Shown here: in pieces, positions 63,601 to 64,000 of the stretch
Position numbering within the stretch: the stretch's first letter is position 1
How the letters are laid out: each line of letters opens with the position of its first letter
Assembly (NCBI RefSeq): GCF_035046505.1
Contig: NC_089821.1
Location: 195,076,377 to 195,140,376, forward strand
Length of the DNA: 64,000 nucleotides
Reading direction: 5' to 3'
Source: Tiliqua scincoides
Taxonomy: Eukaryota; Chordata; Lepidosauria; Squamata; Scincidae
The notes under the pieces: generated by a model
What the model saw: the letters and a program-made list of their open reading frames with translations, nothing else
Databases searched by the model: none
What the model was told of the DNA's origin: nothing
Position numbers and translations under genes: made by a program

Positions 63601-64000
63601 TGTTGATTATAATGAGGGGACTATGACTTAAAAATTTTTTTAAAAAAATAACAGTTGCTACCTTTTTAACATATGTGACTTTGGAAAATGTTTGTCATTT
63701 TGCAGCTCTGGTTAATGTGCACTGGCTGCACATTTTGTTCCTAAAACCCTATGTGACAATGCATTTTCCAATAACAATTTCAGCAGAGTTCAGGAGCGTT
63801 AGCAGAAACAAGTGGAAAAATTAGATCAAAAGCGCTGCTGGAGCTGCCCGATTCAATGGTTTCCTGTGTCTTGCTGAGATCTTACTTGATCCTGTGGAAA
63901 CAACTGGAAGTATTAAAAGCGGAATGGGGAAGATTTAAATTGAAAGTGGAGGATATCAACACAGTTCCTCTATACAAGCAATTTTCTGAATTCTATGCGT
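13014..64000 (+). CDS. CCDC162: CCDC162-like gene, 32 coding exons, continues beyond window
   Basis: Thirty-two exons with AG/GT borders join in phase to about 1,540 codons without a stop. The N-terminus (exons 1-6) is coiled-coil and rich in charged helices; the middle (exons 11-19) is helical with hydrophobic repeats; exon 22 is a Ser/Gly-rich linker. I recognise it from remembered CCDC162 segments (KDIYYFRRERE, MQEYNDAVQRA, FEAYQHALDLEERFALAQVITDI, ATQYIETG-type motifs) and from its position after a CEP57L1-like gene. The human locus is a pseudogene, CCDC162P. The function is not established; a long coiled-coil protein of this kind may belong to a cytoskeletal or ciliary structure, but that is a guess. 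A 5' non-coding exon is likely, because an AG acceptor sits six bases before the ATG. The 3' end lies outside the window. Confidence 0.78.
13190..13510. mobile_element. GC-rich palindromic element in intron 1
   Basis: It holds a 22-bp inverted repeat, ttgctgatctcccccaaactgc at 13276-13297 against its complement at 13379-13400 with one mismatch, in a GC-rich block. It is probably a non-autonomous DNA element. The outer ends were not resolved, and the open frames across it are non-coding shadows. Confidence 0.45.
14397..14594. repeat. Fold-back element (long inverted repeat) in intron 1
   Basis: The left arm 14397-14471 (tttggggtgccgattcc ... atagcctc) and the right arm 14521-14594 are inverted repeats of about 74 bp with roughly nine differences, separated by about 49 bases. 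The core 'gttttgccctatcacgtcta' is identical in both arms. The transcript would form a strong hairpin. No target duplication was identified. Confidence 0.9.
14785..14857 (+). CDS. CCDC162: CCDC162 exon 2
   Basis: Reads IPLPKDIYYFRRERELALKK and ends CLQ before GTAACT. Entry phase 2 from exon 1, exit phase 0. Acceptor ...ctttcatAG. Confidence 0.9.
15001..15228. mobile_element. hAT-type MITE with perfect 8-bp TSD
   Basis: The ends CAGTGATTTTCAACC and GGTTGAAAATGACTG are imperfect inverted repeats. GACTAGGC flanks both sides (14993-15000 and 15229-15236). The internal 'gacaaggcacaccatgctg' and 'gtggcacacctg' recur at 39130-39358 and 42601-42807. Non-coding. Confidence 0.92.
15369..15479 (+). CDS. 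CCDC162: CCDC162 exon 3
   Basis: Reads VAEAKPLVIQADVLQREFE and ends PLLLHQ before GTAAGA. Thirty-seven codons, phase 0 on both sides. Confidence 0.92.
16121..16303. repeat. Two tandem copies of a 93-bp palindromic repeat
   Basis: Copies start at 16121 and 16214 with gtctactcagaagtaag and end near ggctgggattgcaacctt. Each is a copy of the short palindromic repeat found elsewhere in the window, here duplicated head to tail inside the hAT element. Confidence 0.85.
16385..16525 (+). mobile_element. CR1 LINE fragment inside the hAT element
   Basis: Encodes SLWNSLPQEAV, then 'CLDAFKKGLDKFLEEKFIMGYK', the CR1 C-terminal signature, without the final octamer repeats. It matches the CR1 copies at 7586, 45425 and 46590. 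Confidence 0.85.
16681..17426. other. Intron 3 stretch with a GT microsatellite, otherwise nothing recognised
   Basis: Unique-looking intron DNA. A (TG)10-11 run lies at about 17286-17307. No exon is required here by phase. Confidence 0.4.
17427..17600. mobile_element. Harbinger-like MITE (GGGCCCAATC family)
   Basis: Ends gggcccaatc and gattgggctc, flanked by TAA on both sides (17424-17426, 17601-17603). The internal 'tgaggaggcctc' is shared with 23072, 40408 and 54361; the copy at 48348 has it inverted. A 3-bp TWA duplication is the hallmark of PIF/Harbinger. Confidence 0.8.
17991..18104 (+). CDS. CCDC162: CCDC162 exon 4
   Basis: Starts FFTDRITQLVQ after acceptor ctgtaaAG and continues SKYLYMLRWKRFCQHSS, VEKLYPFYQ; donor GTAAGG. 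The acceptor at 17989-17990 was chosen over the stronger-looking AG at 17999-18000 because only it keeps phase 0. Confidence 0.88.
18669..19200. mobile_element. Long MITE of the GGGCCCAATCC family
   Basis: Ends gggcccaatcctg and ctcaggattgggct. The interior 'gtgtgcactgttgcaaacatg' and 'aaggcac' resembles 58108-58570. The flanking 3-bp duplication is unclear. The open frames in it are GC-rich shadows. Confidence 0.65.
19545..19739 (+). CDS. CCDC162: CCDC162 exon 5
   Basis: Reads KQVAHIMQEYNDAVQRAVRL, LVTLEDLTIYTQWLICHLHS and ends HNYLR before GTAAGA. Sixty-five codons, phase 0 both sides. One of the most recognisable CCDC162 segments. Confidence 0.93.
19797..20165 (-). mobile_element. tRNA-derived SINE, antisense copy
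   Basis: Plus strand begins (TAA)n-'caggtatttatataccgcctttc' and ends with the reverse complement of the head seen at 6150 (gaggctctaccctctagacca). The B-box complement 'cctcgaactggcgacc' lies near 20090. Confidence 0.8.
20429..20582 (+). CDS. CCDC162: CCDC162 exon 6
   Basis: Reads VLQYFPVSHRMEGVNDGH, then FLPSSTPFSIRTSASVT; exit phase 1 with donor GTGGTA, weaker than its neighbours. It precedes the 9-kb intron that hosts the large LINE. The phase matches exon 7, so no exon appears to be missing. Confidence 0.85.
20583..22100. other. Intron 6, left part, nothing recognised
   Basis: No exon, no bounded repeat. 'tgtttgcatgaggcagacag' near 21430 recurs with small changes near 21865 and 22840, suggesting an old low-copy repeat family inside this intron. 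Confidence 0.35.
22105..22255 (-). mobile_element. SINE/LINE tail with (TAA)n, antisense
   Basis: Plus strand begins with a (TAA)n run, then 'ctttatttttactccgcctttctaccc' and 'ctcaaggcagcttacaa', which look like a retroposon 3' end read backwards. The rest of the element is missing or unrecognised. Confidence 0.55.
23072..23239. mobile_element. Harbinger-like MITE, well preserved
   Basis: Ends gggcccaatcctatccaact and agttgaataggattgggccc are almost perfect inverted repeats of about 30 bp. TTA flanks both sides (23069-23071, 23240-23242). This is the best copy in the window for defining the family. Confidence 0.92.
23355..24840 (-). pseudogene. LINE ORF2 reverse-transcriptase region
   Basis: On the minus strand: NFRPIGLLSTVGKTYARYLY and LGPEQAGFRQGKLTIDN, then FIDLKGAFDLIDRGLLW, KGVKQGCILAPLLFNLF and the catalytic LLLYADDMALIS, then a C-terminal part with QVLYGVPVWFKAL ending at 23355. 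The catalytic YADD is present. The region is split over at least three open segments (24788-24462, 24475-24095, 23933-23355), so it is broken. Confidence 0.9.
25366..26275 (-). pseudogene. LINE ORF2 AP-endonuclease region
   Basis: On the minus strand the start reads ILSWNIAGWG, then with a frame change ISLQETW; the long open segment 26079-25366 holds VLIMGDMNSRVG, VVDFILVPIRLR and SDHLPLIMTLNL. These are the N-terminal Asn, Glu, DxN and terminal SDH motifs of APE-type LINE endonucleases. A break lies within the first 70 codons. Confidence 0.9.
26372..26830. mobile_element. hAT-type element inside the LINE, perfect 8-bp TSD
   Basis: Ends CAGGGGTGCCCAAAC and TTTGGACACCCCTG are inverted repeats; TATCAGAG flanks both sides (26364-26371, 26831-26838). 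It shares most of its length with the element at 36931-37320. Non-coding, 459 bp. It lies at the ORF1/ORF2 boundary of the LINE and is therefore younger than it. Confidence 0.95.
26839..29261 (-). pseudogene. LINE ORF1 region
   Basis: Starts with MGKTRRQRNHSEHGNSSGKS at 29261 on the minus strand. A middle segment (28719-28531, another frame) reads LIEISGSLGGTKCHDVPAF, resembling the RNA-binding part of LINE ORF1 proteins. The 3' part, rich in Ser, Pro and Lys (28439-27762 and 27755-26839), is one frame interrupted by a TGA at 27762-27764. Several breaks in all. ORF1 function is inferred from position and composition. Confidence 0.65.
29613..29770 (+). CDS. CCDC162: CCDC162 exon 7
   Basis: Reads ALPQHSMEIEDLQPQLRLLL, then SQFGIDYNVDDLRHSA and ends MELFSM before GTAATT. 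Entry phase 1, exit phase 0. Only 100 bases separate it from the LINE's left target duplication. Confidence 0.9.
30721..30873 (+). CDS. CCDC162: CCDC162 exon 8
   Basis: Reads VQDKFRGIFSKQQTMKTFPV, YDAGMPGSENWGMMGPTMAL and ends NWIPFIK before GTAAAT. Fifty-one codons, phase 0 both sides. Confidence 0.9.
30912..31153 (-). mobile_element. SINE/LINE-tail family A, antisense copy
   Basis: Plus strand 'attattattaagaatatgcataaaccgcttttcaac', 'ttcacaaagctgcttacagag', ending 'cagttagcag'. More diverged than the copies at 37557 and 58687. Confidence 0.65.
31317..31617. mobile_element. hAT-type element with 8-bp TSD (one mismatch)
   Basis: Ends CAGTGGTTTTCAGACT and AGTTTGAAAACTGCTG are inverted repeats. 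The flanks GAGTAGGC (31309-31316) and GACTAGGC (31618-31625) differ at one base. GC-rich interior related to 4345-4650. Non-coding. Confidence 0.85.
31656..31830. mobile_element. GGGCCCAATCC-family MITE, partial
   Basis: Begins 'acagcccaatcccatccaacactgg', a diverged left end of the family at 23072. The right end was not identified, so the element is probably truncated. Confidence 0.45.
31831..32792. other. Intron 8 remainder, nothing recognised
   Basis: No exon is required by phase. The open frames are short and unsupported. Confidence 0.35.
32793..32894 (+). CDS. CCDC162: CCDC162 exon 9
   Basis: Reads IKPKQDPWQQKLLVKLKQWK and RVDELLWLQSVFLE, an amphipathic helix, before GTAAAC. Thirty-four codons, phase 0 both sides. 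Confidence 0.9.
33050..33312 (+). mobile_element. CR1 LINE 3' fragment, old
   Basis: Contains 'ggcctagatgcctttaaaaaggc', 'gacatttggtgggccactgtgagatacaggga' and ends '...ttatgttctt'. Same region as the CR1 ends at 7586 and 46590 but more diverged. Confidence 0.8.
33991..34137 (+). CDS. CCDC162: CCDC162 exon 10
   Basis: Reads ASNVERVMEALQEHAAAILE, TTFNLDQYEQVWKKIYHNPE and ends LHQ before GTATCA. Forty-nine codons, phase 0 both sides. The last 51 bases have a diverged copy at 48553-48603. Confidence 0.92.
34138..35201. other. Intron 10, left part, no gene
   Basis: No exon expected by phase. A decayed short palindromic repeat lies near 34700-34740 (gtgggacttacttgtgagtaa). Confidence 0.35.
35218..36310 (+). 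mobile_element. L1 LINE, 5'-truncated 3' end, 16-bp TSD
   Basis: The flanks TATGGAGAATCCTTTG (35202-35217) and TATGGAGAATTCTTTG (36311-36326) differ at one base. The body encodes the ORF2 C-terminus and ends in an A-rich 3' tail 'aataaaatttgggaaaaaaa'. Length 1.09 kb, sense orientation relative to CCDC162. Confidence 0.93.
35330..36145 (+). pseudogene. L1 ORF2 C-terminal fragment (271 codons open)
   Basis: Contains FSPDKLAKMYTGLSNKCWKC, VGTFYHMLWTCPKTKKFW and LLFAQMWKN. The CxxC...H....C cluster is the zinc-knuckle-like C-terminus of L1 ORF2. One in-frame TGA lies just upstream, then the frame is open to TAA. There is no reverse-transcriptase catalytic core, so it cannot be active. The open length suggests a fairly young insertion. 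Confidence 0.9.
36573..36620. repeat. (TG)24 microsatellite
   Basis: Uninterrupted alternating T and G over 48 bases. A smaller TG run lies at 36360-36371. Likely polymorphic. Confidence 0.97.
36931..37320. mobile_element. hAT-type element, left end deleted internally, perfect 8-bp TSD
   Basis: CTGTAGAG flanks both sides (36923-36930, 37321-37328). The right end TTTGGACACCCCTG matches 26830. The left end keeps only 'caaggg' before 'agcccccagtctc', so about 70 bp are missing relative to the copy at 26372. Confidence 0.93.
37490..37556. repeat. Short palindromic repeat
   Basis: Contains 'ctgggagtaagccccattgaa', 'caatgggacttgc' and 'aataggattgcattgta', the usual order of this family. Confidence 0.6.
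37557..37740 (-). mobile_element. SINE/LINE-tail family A, antisense copy
   Basis: Plus strand (AAC)n-'agtatttatataccgcttttcaac', 'ttcacaaagcggtttacagag', 'cccaaaagggctcacaatct'. The part after 'cagccactaaaacagacac' is missing. Confidence 0.75.
38000..38110 (+). CDS. CCDC162: CCDC162 exon 11
   Basis: Starts LLGLDEGMEASNKDLTMTKG and continues AYLSLLFLRHLRIRELQ before GTAAAA. The acceptor cttcccAG at 37998-37999 keeps phase 0; the AG at 37979-37980 would not. Confidence 0.87.
38223..38426 (+). CDS. CCDC162: CCDC162 exon 12
   Basis: Reads RVCLGILNYFRSVERTLTIS and a Gly-rich GGIGAFGGLGSHCYMHYT, ending ADYK before GTGAGA. Sixty-eight codons. The intron before it is only 112 bases. Confidence 0.92.
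38835..39021 (+). CDS. CCDC162: CCDC162 exon 13
   Basis: Reads VHSVEFMEFAEAENHDDFYT, then QRGAYVMYDVALQDLKLLEK and ends QYIET; exit phase 1, donor GTTAGA. Confidence 0.93.
39130..39358. mobile_element. hAT-type MITE, reverse-orientation copy
   Basis: Contains 'cattttcaacc' at the left and 'gattgaaaatcgctg' at the right, with the same interior as 15001-15228 in reverse. No clean 8-bp duplication was found, so one edge is probably altered. Confidence 0.75.
40217..40344 (+). CDS. CCDC162: CCDC162 exon 14
   Basis: Reads GHKAGSASCHSNPSELTHAL, VDRSAVLLDLWTCESAFLEN, KWQ before GTATAC. Entry phase 1, exit phase 0. Confidence 0.9.
40408..40584. mobile_element. Harbinger-like MITE
   Basis: Ends ggacacaatctta and ggttgggatctgggcc; TTA on both sides (40405-40407, 40585-40587). 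The internal 'cttgaggaggcctccgtgactgcc' matches 54407-54428. Confidence 0.8.
41195..41395 (+). CDS. CCDC162: CCDC162 exon 15
   Basis: Reads LLESYFEAYQHALDLEERFA, then LAQVITDIIYKRPRFDF and LQLVRDILNQQ before GTGAAT. Sixty-seven codons. This is the segment I recognise best as CCDC162. Read-through of the donor would give 14 more codons and a stop. Confidence 0.94.
41829..41950 (+). CDS. CCDC162: CCDC162 exon 16
   Basis: Reads IDNQRDYNHKIWRDGPKGGI, then REFGFPPYIIAKQLIAMNNS. Exit phase 2 before GTGAGT; the last codon is completed by exon 17. Confidence 0.92.
42105..42330. repeat. Repeat with inverted ends in intron 16
   Basis: Begins 'cagtggcgttcccagaggggg' and ends 'ccctctgggaacaccactat', an inverted repeat of about 20 bp, with 'gggggtgc' and 'ccccgtccccctc' between. 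It looks like a short DNA transposon. The flanks TCCAGGTG and ATCCAGGT share the string 'tccaggt'. Confidence 0.7.
42601..42807. mobile_element. hAT-type MITE with perfect 8-bp TSD
   Basis: CTCTAATT flanks both sides (42593-42600, 42808-42815). Ends 'aagtgattttcaacc' and 'gttgaaaatggctg'. Same family as 15001-15228. Confidence 0.92.
42935..43410. mobile_element. hAT-type element, larger, old
   Basis: Ends CAGTGGTTCCCAACCTG and AAGGTTGGGAACCACC are inverted repeats. AT-rich interior of about 440 bp without a transposase frame. No clean duplication. Confidence 0.7.
43411..44403. other. Intron 16 remainder, nothing recognised
   Basis: AT-rich, no exon required by phase, no clear repeat boundaries. 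Confidence 0.35.
44404..44632 (+). CDS. CCDC162: CCDC162 exon 17
   Basis: Reads PALKNIYLLEFHPSLGLISL, then IPKALHHILQEFQQICRPK and NLENRVLQLAVNTWLTMESP, ending IQKD before GTAAGT. Completes the split Leu codon of exon 16. At 229 bases it is the longest complete exon. Confidence 0.93.
45425..45933 (+). mobile_element. CR1 LINE 3' end
   Basis: 'tgtttgggcctcttcagtctagaaaagagg', 'tggaactccttgccacagg', 'ggcccttggcctgatccagtggggctcttcctatgttcttacg'. Frame broken. 3' octamers slightly decayed. Confidence 0.88.
46590..47220 (+). mobile_element. CR1 LINE 3' end with 141-codon open frame
   Basis: The frame 46600-47025 reads MEKVQKRATKMITGLGHLPY, DMIETYKIMHGKDKVDREML and LWNSLPQDVVMASGLGAFKR, the C-terminal reverse-transcriptase region of CR1. 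It ends in TTCTTATGTTCTTATG at 47220. It lies 73 bases upstream of exon 18 and is the best preserved CR1 copy here. Confidence 0.92.
47294..47496 (+). CDS. CCDC162: CCDC162 exon 18
   Basis: Reads LFADVLIEDPSLVREIAMSA, then FSRLLELLTLRHRLIEAAVE and ends SAQLG; exit phase 2, donor GTCAGC. Confidence 0.9.
48132..48287 (+). CDS. CCDC162: CCDC162 exon 19
   Basis: Reads LYKEFAGEMGFDEFHLYLRP, VYFEFATEKEKADQPPLTFV and TCLFEDDTSVD; phase 2 in and out; donor GTACGT. Confidence 0.92.
48348..48525. mobile_element. Harbinger-like MITE next to the exon-10 fragment
   Basis: Ends gggcgcaatcctaatcaact and aatttgttaggattatgccc; TTA on both sides (48345-48347, 48526-48528). The copy 48553-48603 begins 25 bases after its right duplication. 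Confidence 0.85.
48553..48603 (+). pseudogene. Diverged duplicate of the end of CCDC162 exon 10 in intron 19
   Basis: Fifty-one bases match 34087-34137 at 45 positions and read QYQQVWKKIYHTLELHQ against QYEQVWKKIYHNPELHQ. Weaker similarity extends about 25 bases upstream to 48528. It stays open, continues LT and meets an ACAG/GTGAGG donor-like site at 48609. No intron sequence of exon 10 was copied downstream. A pseudo-exon by duplication is more likely than a real exon, because exons 19 and 20 already join in phase. Confidence 0.85.
49175..49265 (+). CDS. CCDC162: CCDC162 exon 20
   Basis: Reads YIPSSLVLNIQDIDNQIGKF and SFRTTESILQ before GTGAGT. Entry phase 2, exit phase 0. Confidence 0.92.
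49310..49900. repeat. hAT-like repeat fragment plus unassigned GC-rich stretch in intron 20
   Basis: 'ccagaagtgacgtcattaagc' and 'ttagctgcaaatgatg' match the repeat at 12022-12160. The following part to about 49860 has overlapping open frames rich in Trp, Leu and Ala but no phase-compatible splice sites or family resemblance, so I treat it as repeat. Confidence 0.4.
49901..50576. other. Intron 20 remainder, nothing recognised
   Basis: AT-rich, no exon needed by phase and no clear repeat. Confidence 0.35.
50577..50714 (+). CDS. CCDC162: CCDC162 exon 21
   Basis: Reads LLSQSGMENLQITLACQVTH, KNTLLVAVQQAAFCGVMEPI and KSVDMK before GTTAGC. Forty-six codons. Confidence 0.93.
51384..51535 (+). CDS. 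CCDC162: CCDC162 exon 22, Ser/Gly linker
   Basis: Reads EGSLSLKSHSSSSASGRSST, a Gly-rich TGGG run, then ISYSIVRLATRHRSLR; exit phase 2, donor GTAGTT (weak). The Ser/Gly run suggests a disordered linker with possible phosphorylation sites between two helical halves. Confidence 0.88.
51590..52055. mobile_element. DNA-transposon-like repeat, perhaps Mariner/Tigger-type
   Basis: The left half has 'aatatcaacaccatatctgcagatcccatatcc' and 'aggggacccctgtgcc'; the right half has 'cctgatatccactgattcaggaatccgc' and 'aaccccccacagatacaggg'. Inverted 'cagaggc' and 'gagctccatggggctcag' segments lie inside. The 'ccgcaggggtcc / ggatatc' wording resembles Tigger-type MITEs. The family call is tentative. Confidence 0.45.
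52056..53111. other. Intron 22 middle part, nothing recognised
   Basis: AT-rich, no exon expected, no bounded repeat. Confidence 0.35.
53123..53686 (-). mobile_element. Retroposon of unknown family with 11-bp TSD
   Basis: CCATCTGATTA flanks both sides (53112-53122, 53687-53697). Read on the minus strand, the 564-bp body ends 'ccatagtcttccgagactgaaggatgccaaca'. It is GC-rich compared with its surroundings and has no long open frame. The 11-bp duplication indicates retrotransposition; no poly-A is present, so an RTE-like or SINE origin is possible. Orientation is inferred. Confidence 0.7.
53833..53944 (+). CDS. CCDC162: CCDC162 exon 23
   Basis: Reads SPEAFVSIQLEKQGPRDMML, NMFIQKKKILGSRMQNP before GTAAGT. 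Entry phase 2, exit phase 0. An hAT-type element starts directly after the donor hexamer. Confidence 0.92.
53951..54314. mobile_element. hAT-type element abutting the exon 23 donor
   Basis: Ends CAGTGATTCTTACCC and GGTTAAGAACCCCTG are inverted repeats. The left flank CTGTAAGT overlaps the donor; the right flank TTTTAAGC matches at five of eight. Inside, 54060-54115 and 54150-54225 form a hairpin (aaccattgttt / aaacaatggtt-like, gcaggtgc / gcacctgc). Non-coding. Confidence 0.8.
54361..54501. mobile_element. Harbinger-like MITE, left-truncated
   Basis: Contains 'gaggtaagggaacaaacattccctta', 'gaggcctccgtgactgcc' and ends 'gttaggatttgggcc'. Same interior as 40408-40584. The left inverted repeat is missing. 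Confidence 0.75.
54540..54625. repeat. Short palindromic repeat
   Basis: 'cttacctgggagtaagtctcattgaacttggtggaggttacttctgagt..gacatgcattggactgc' follows the family pattern. Confidence 0.6.
55349..55398 (+). CDS. CCDC162: CCDC162 exon 24 (50 bases)
   Basis: Reads DEVDKVKKEVIVDYCH plus two bases, exit phase 2, donor GTAAGT. Skipping it would shift the frame. Confidence 0.88.
55399..56364. other. Intron 24, nothing recognised
   Basis: AT-rich, no bounded repeat and no additional exon needed. Confidence 0.35.
56365..56541 (+). CDS. CCDC162: CCDC162 exon 25
   Basis: Reads MNHRMSQYSLRSQIAAYYNS, IKALLGDFPSVRDKYFIIGL and EKKGEKELKEKLEEDP; phase 2 in and out; donor GTGGGT. Confidence 0.92.
56712..56895 (+). 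mobile_element. tRNA-derived SINE (A and B boxes), old
   Basis: 'ctgtagctcattggtagaatc' (A box) and 'ggttcaatccttgacatctcc' (B box), followed by 'aggtagggctgagatag' and 'gtctgatgcagtatgaaac'. This order matches a tRNA-derived SINE with a 'gtctgactcagtata' body known from reptiles. Diverged, so old. Confidence 0.8.
57015..57132 (+). CDS. CCDC162: CCDC162 exon 26
   Basis: Reads SFQRRPHSLMSADGRFILNL, WFIPHPSEVLMVFKTLPEE before GTTAGC. Entry phase 2, exit phase 0. Confidence 0.92.
57622..57787 (+). CDS. CCDC162: CCDC162 exon 27
   Basis: Reads TGYRALRQTLQIVAAFHDII, GYILTFAQLGNAPKCLDY and LTADWGGTEQI; exit phase 1, donor GTTAGT. Confidence 0.93.
58108..58570. mobile_element. Long MITE of the GGGCCCAATCC family, right end lost
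   Basis: Starts gggcccaatcctatgcagtg after TAA and shares 'gtgtgcactgtcacaaatg', 'aaggcac' and the right-hand 'cgagtaaccccattg..gggctactcgccttac' with 18669-19200. No terminal 'ggattgggccc' was found. Confidence 0.65.
58687..58955 (-). mobile_element. SINE/LINE-tail family A, antisense, best copy
   Basis: Plus strand (TAA)n-'cagtatttatataccgcttttcaac', 'ttcacaaagcagtttacagag', 'gctccctgtcccaaaagggctcac', 'ccagcagacagccactagaacagacac', 'cttacccaattagcag'. Confidence 0.8.
59011..59149 (+). CDS. CCDC162: CCDC162 exon 28
   Basis: Reads GMELQELQRKIDSLHNPSDP, SKVAQLLTMHRDVLFLQFDS and IVRHSM; entry phase 1, exit phase 2, donor GTAAGA. Confidence 0.93.
59150..60984. other. Intron 28, nothing recognised
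   Basis: AT-rich stretch with a C-run at 59590 and short unsupported open frames. No bounded repeat was identified. Confidence 0.35.
60985..61138 (+). CDS. CCDC162: CCDC162 exon 29
   Basis: Reads EAFLSSGNISAYQSVTGLMY, HGLPPMSNSTVRSVFASQLQ and LPQPLDPRGHR before GTGAGT. Entry phase 2, exit phase 0. Confidence 0.94.
61139..61933. other. Intron 29, nothing recognised
   Basis: No extra exon is required. Short open frames of 61-78 codons have no support. Confidence 0.35.
61934..62029 (+). CDS. CCDC162: CCDC162 exon 30
   Basis: Reads TLMLFPWRTFLADRGPFPIT, IDNLNPINYNMQ before GTATAA. Thirty-two codons, phase 0. Confidence 0.9.
62366..62858. mobile_element. Long MITE related to the GGGCCCAATCC family
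   Basis: Left end 'cagcctgattctaag' and right end 'cccataggattgggctg' with a GC-rich interior like 18669-19200 ('cattttggcactg' near the right end is shared). The overlapping open frames on both strands are shadows. Confidence 0.6.
62961..63086 (+). CDS. CCDC162: CCDC162 exon 31
   Basis: Reads LCLCGLNAEDRKAAHGALAG, MQFVAEDVGWSNHKIPDEYR and DQ before GTAAAA. Forty-two codons, phase 0. Confidence 0.92.
63087..63783. other. Intron 31, nothing recognised
   Basis: AT-rich; T- and A-runs near 63570 and 63640. An acceptor-like AG near 63705 leads into non-conserved sequence and was not used. Confidence 0.35.
63784..64000 (+). CDS. CCDC162: CCDC162 exon 32 (partial at right edge)
   Basis: Starts QSSGALAETSGKIRSKALLE after acceptor atttcAG, then LPDSMVSCVLLRSYLILWKQ and LEVLKAEWGRFKLKVEDINT, open to the window end. 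Helical, with Trp/Leu heptad-like spacing. Starting three bases later (next CAG) is equally possible. Confidence 0.9.

Noticed and set aside
63705-63783. Earlier acceptor for exon 32
   Set aside because: The AG near 63705 opens into sequence unlike the protein and meets a stop before the clear acceptor at 63782-63783.

Overview
This is vertebrate nuclear DNA: long introns with GT-AG borders, one multi-exon gene filling most of the window, and dense interspersed repeats. The repeat set (CR1 3' fragments with the TTCTTATG tail, a 5'-truncated L1, tRNA-derived SINEs, SINE-like repeats ending in (TAA)n, hAT-type elements with 8-bp target-site duplications and Harbinger-like MITEs) points to a sauropsid, most likely a squamate reptile. 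The species cannot be named from the sequence alone.

Positions 1-902 hold the last two coding exons of a gene I read as CEP57L1, followed by a 3' UTR with an AATAAA signal near 1320. Positions about 1340-13008 are intergenic and repeat-rich: a possible old LTR fragment, a perfect 103-bp tandem duplication, GC-rich elements, a tRNA-derived SINE and a CR1 3' end. Positions 13014-64000 hold 32 consecutive coding exons of a gene I read as CCDC162, running off the right edge. The same order, CEP57L1 then CCDC162, is known from human 6q21, where CCDC162 is annotated as a pseudogene (CCDC162P). Here every junction keeps phase, no exon contains an in-frame stop, and about 1,540 codons are open, so the gene looks functional in this lineage.

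The introns carry most of the structure. Intron 6 (9 kb) contains a nearly full-length antisense 6.2-kb APE-type LINE with a 14-bp target duplication, which itself contains a 459-bp hAT element with an 8-bp duplication. Intron 10 has an L1 3' end with a 271-codon open frame, a (TG)24 microsatellite and a second copy of the same hAT family. Intron 19 holds a diverged copy of part of exon 10. An hAT-type element begins directly after the GTAAGT donor of exon 23. Target duplications of the hAT-type elements mostly read NNNTANNN, the pattern reported for the Buster branch of hAT.

I found no CRISPR, operon, rRNA or functional tRNA gene, and no new biological system. The most useful observations are the intact CCDC162 reading frame, the exon-10 fragment, the donor-site transposon and the repeat families with their insertion order.
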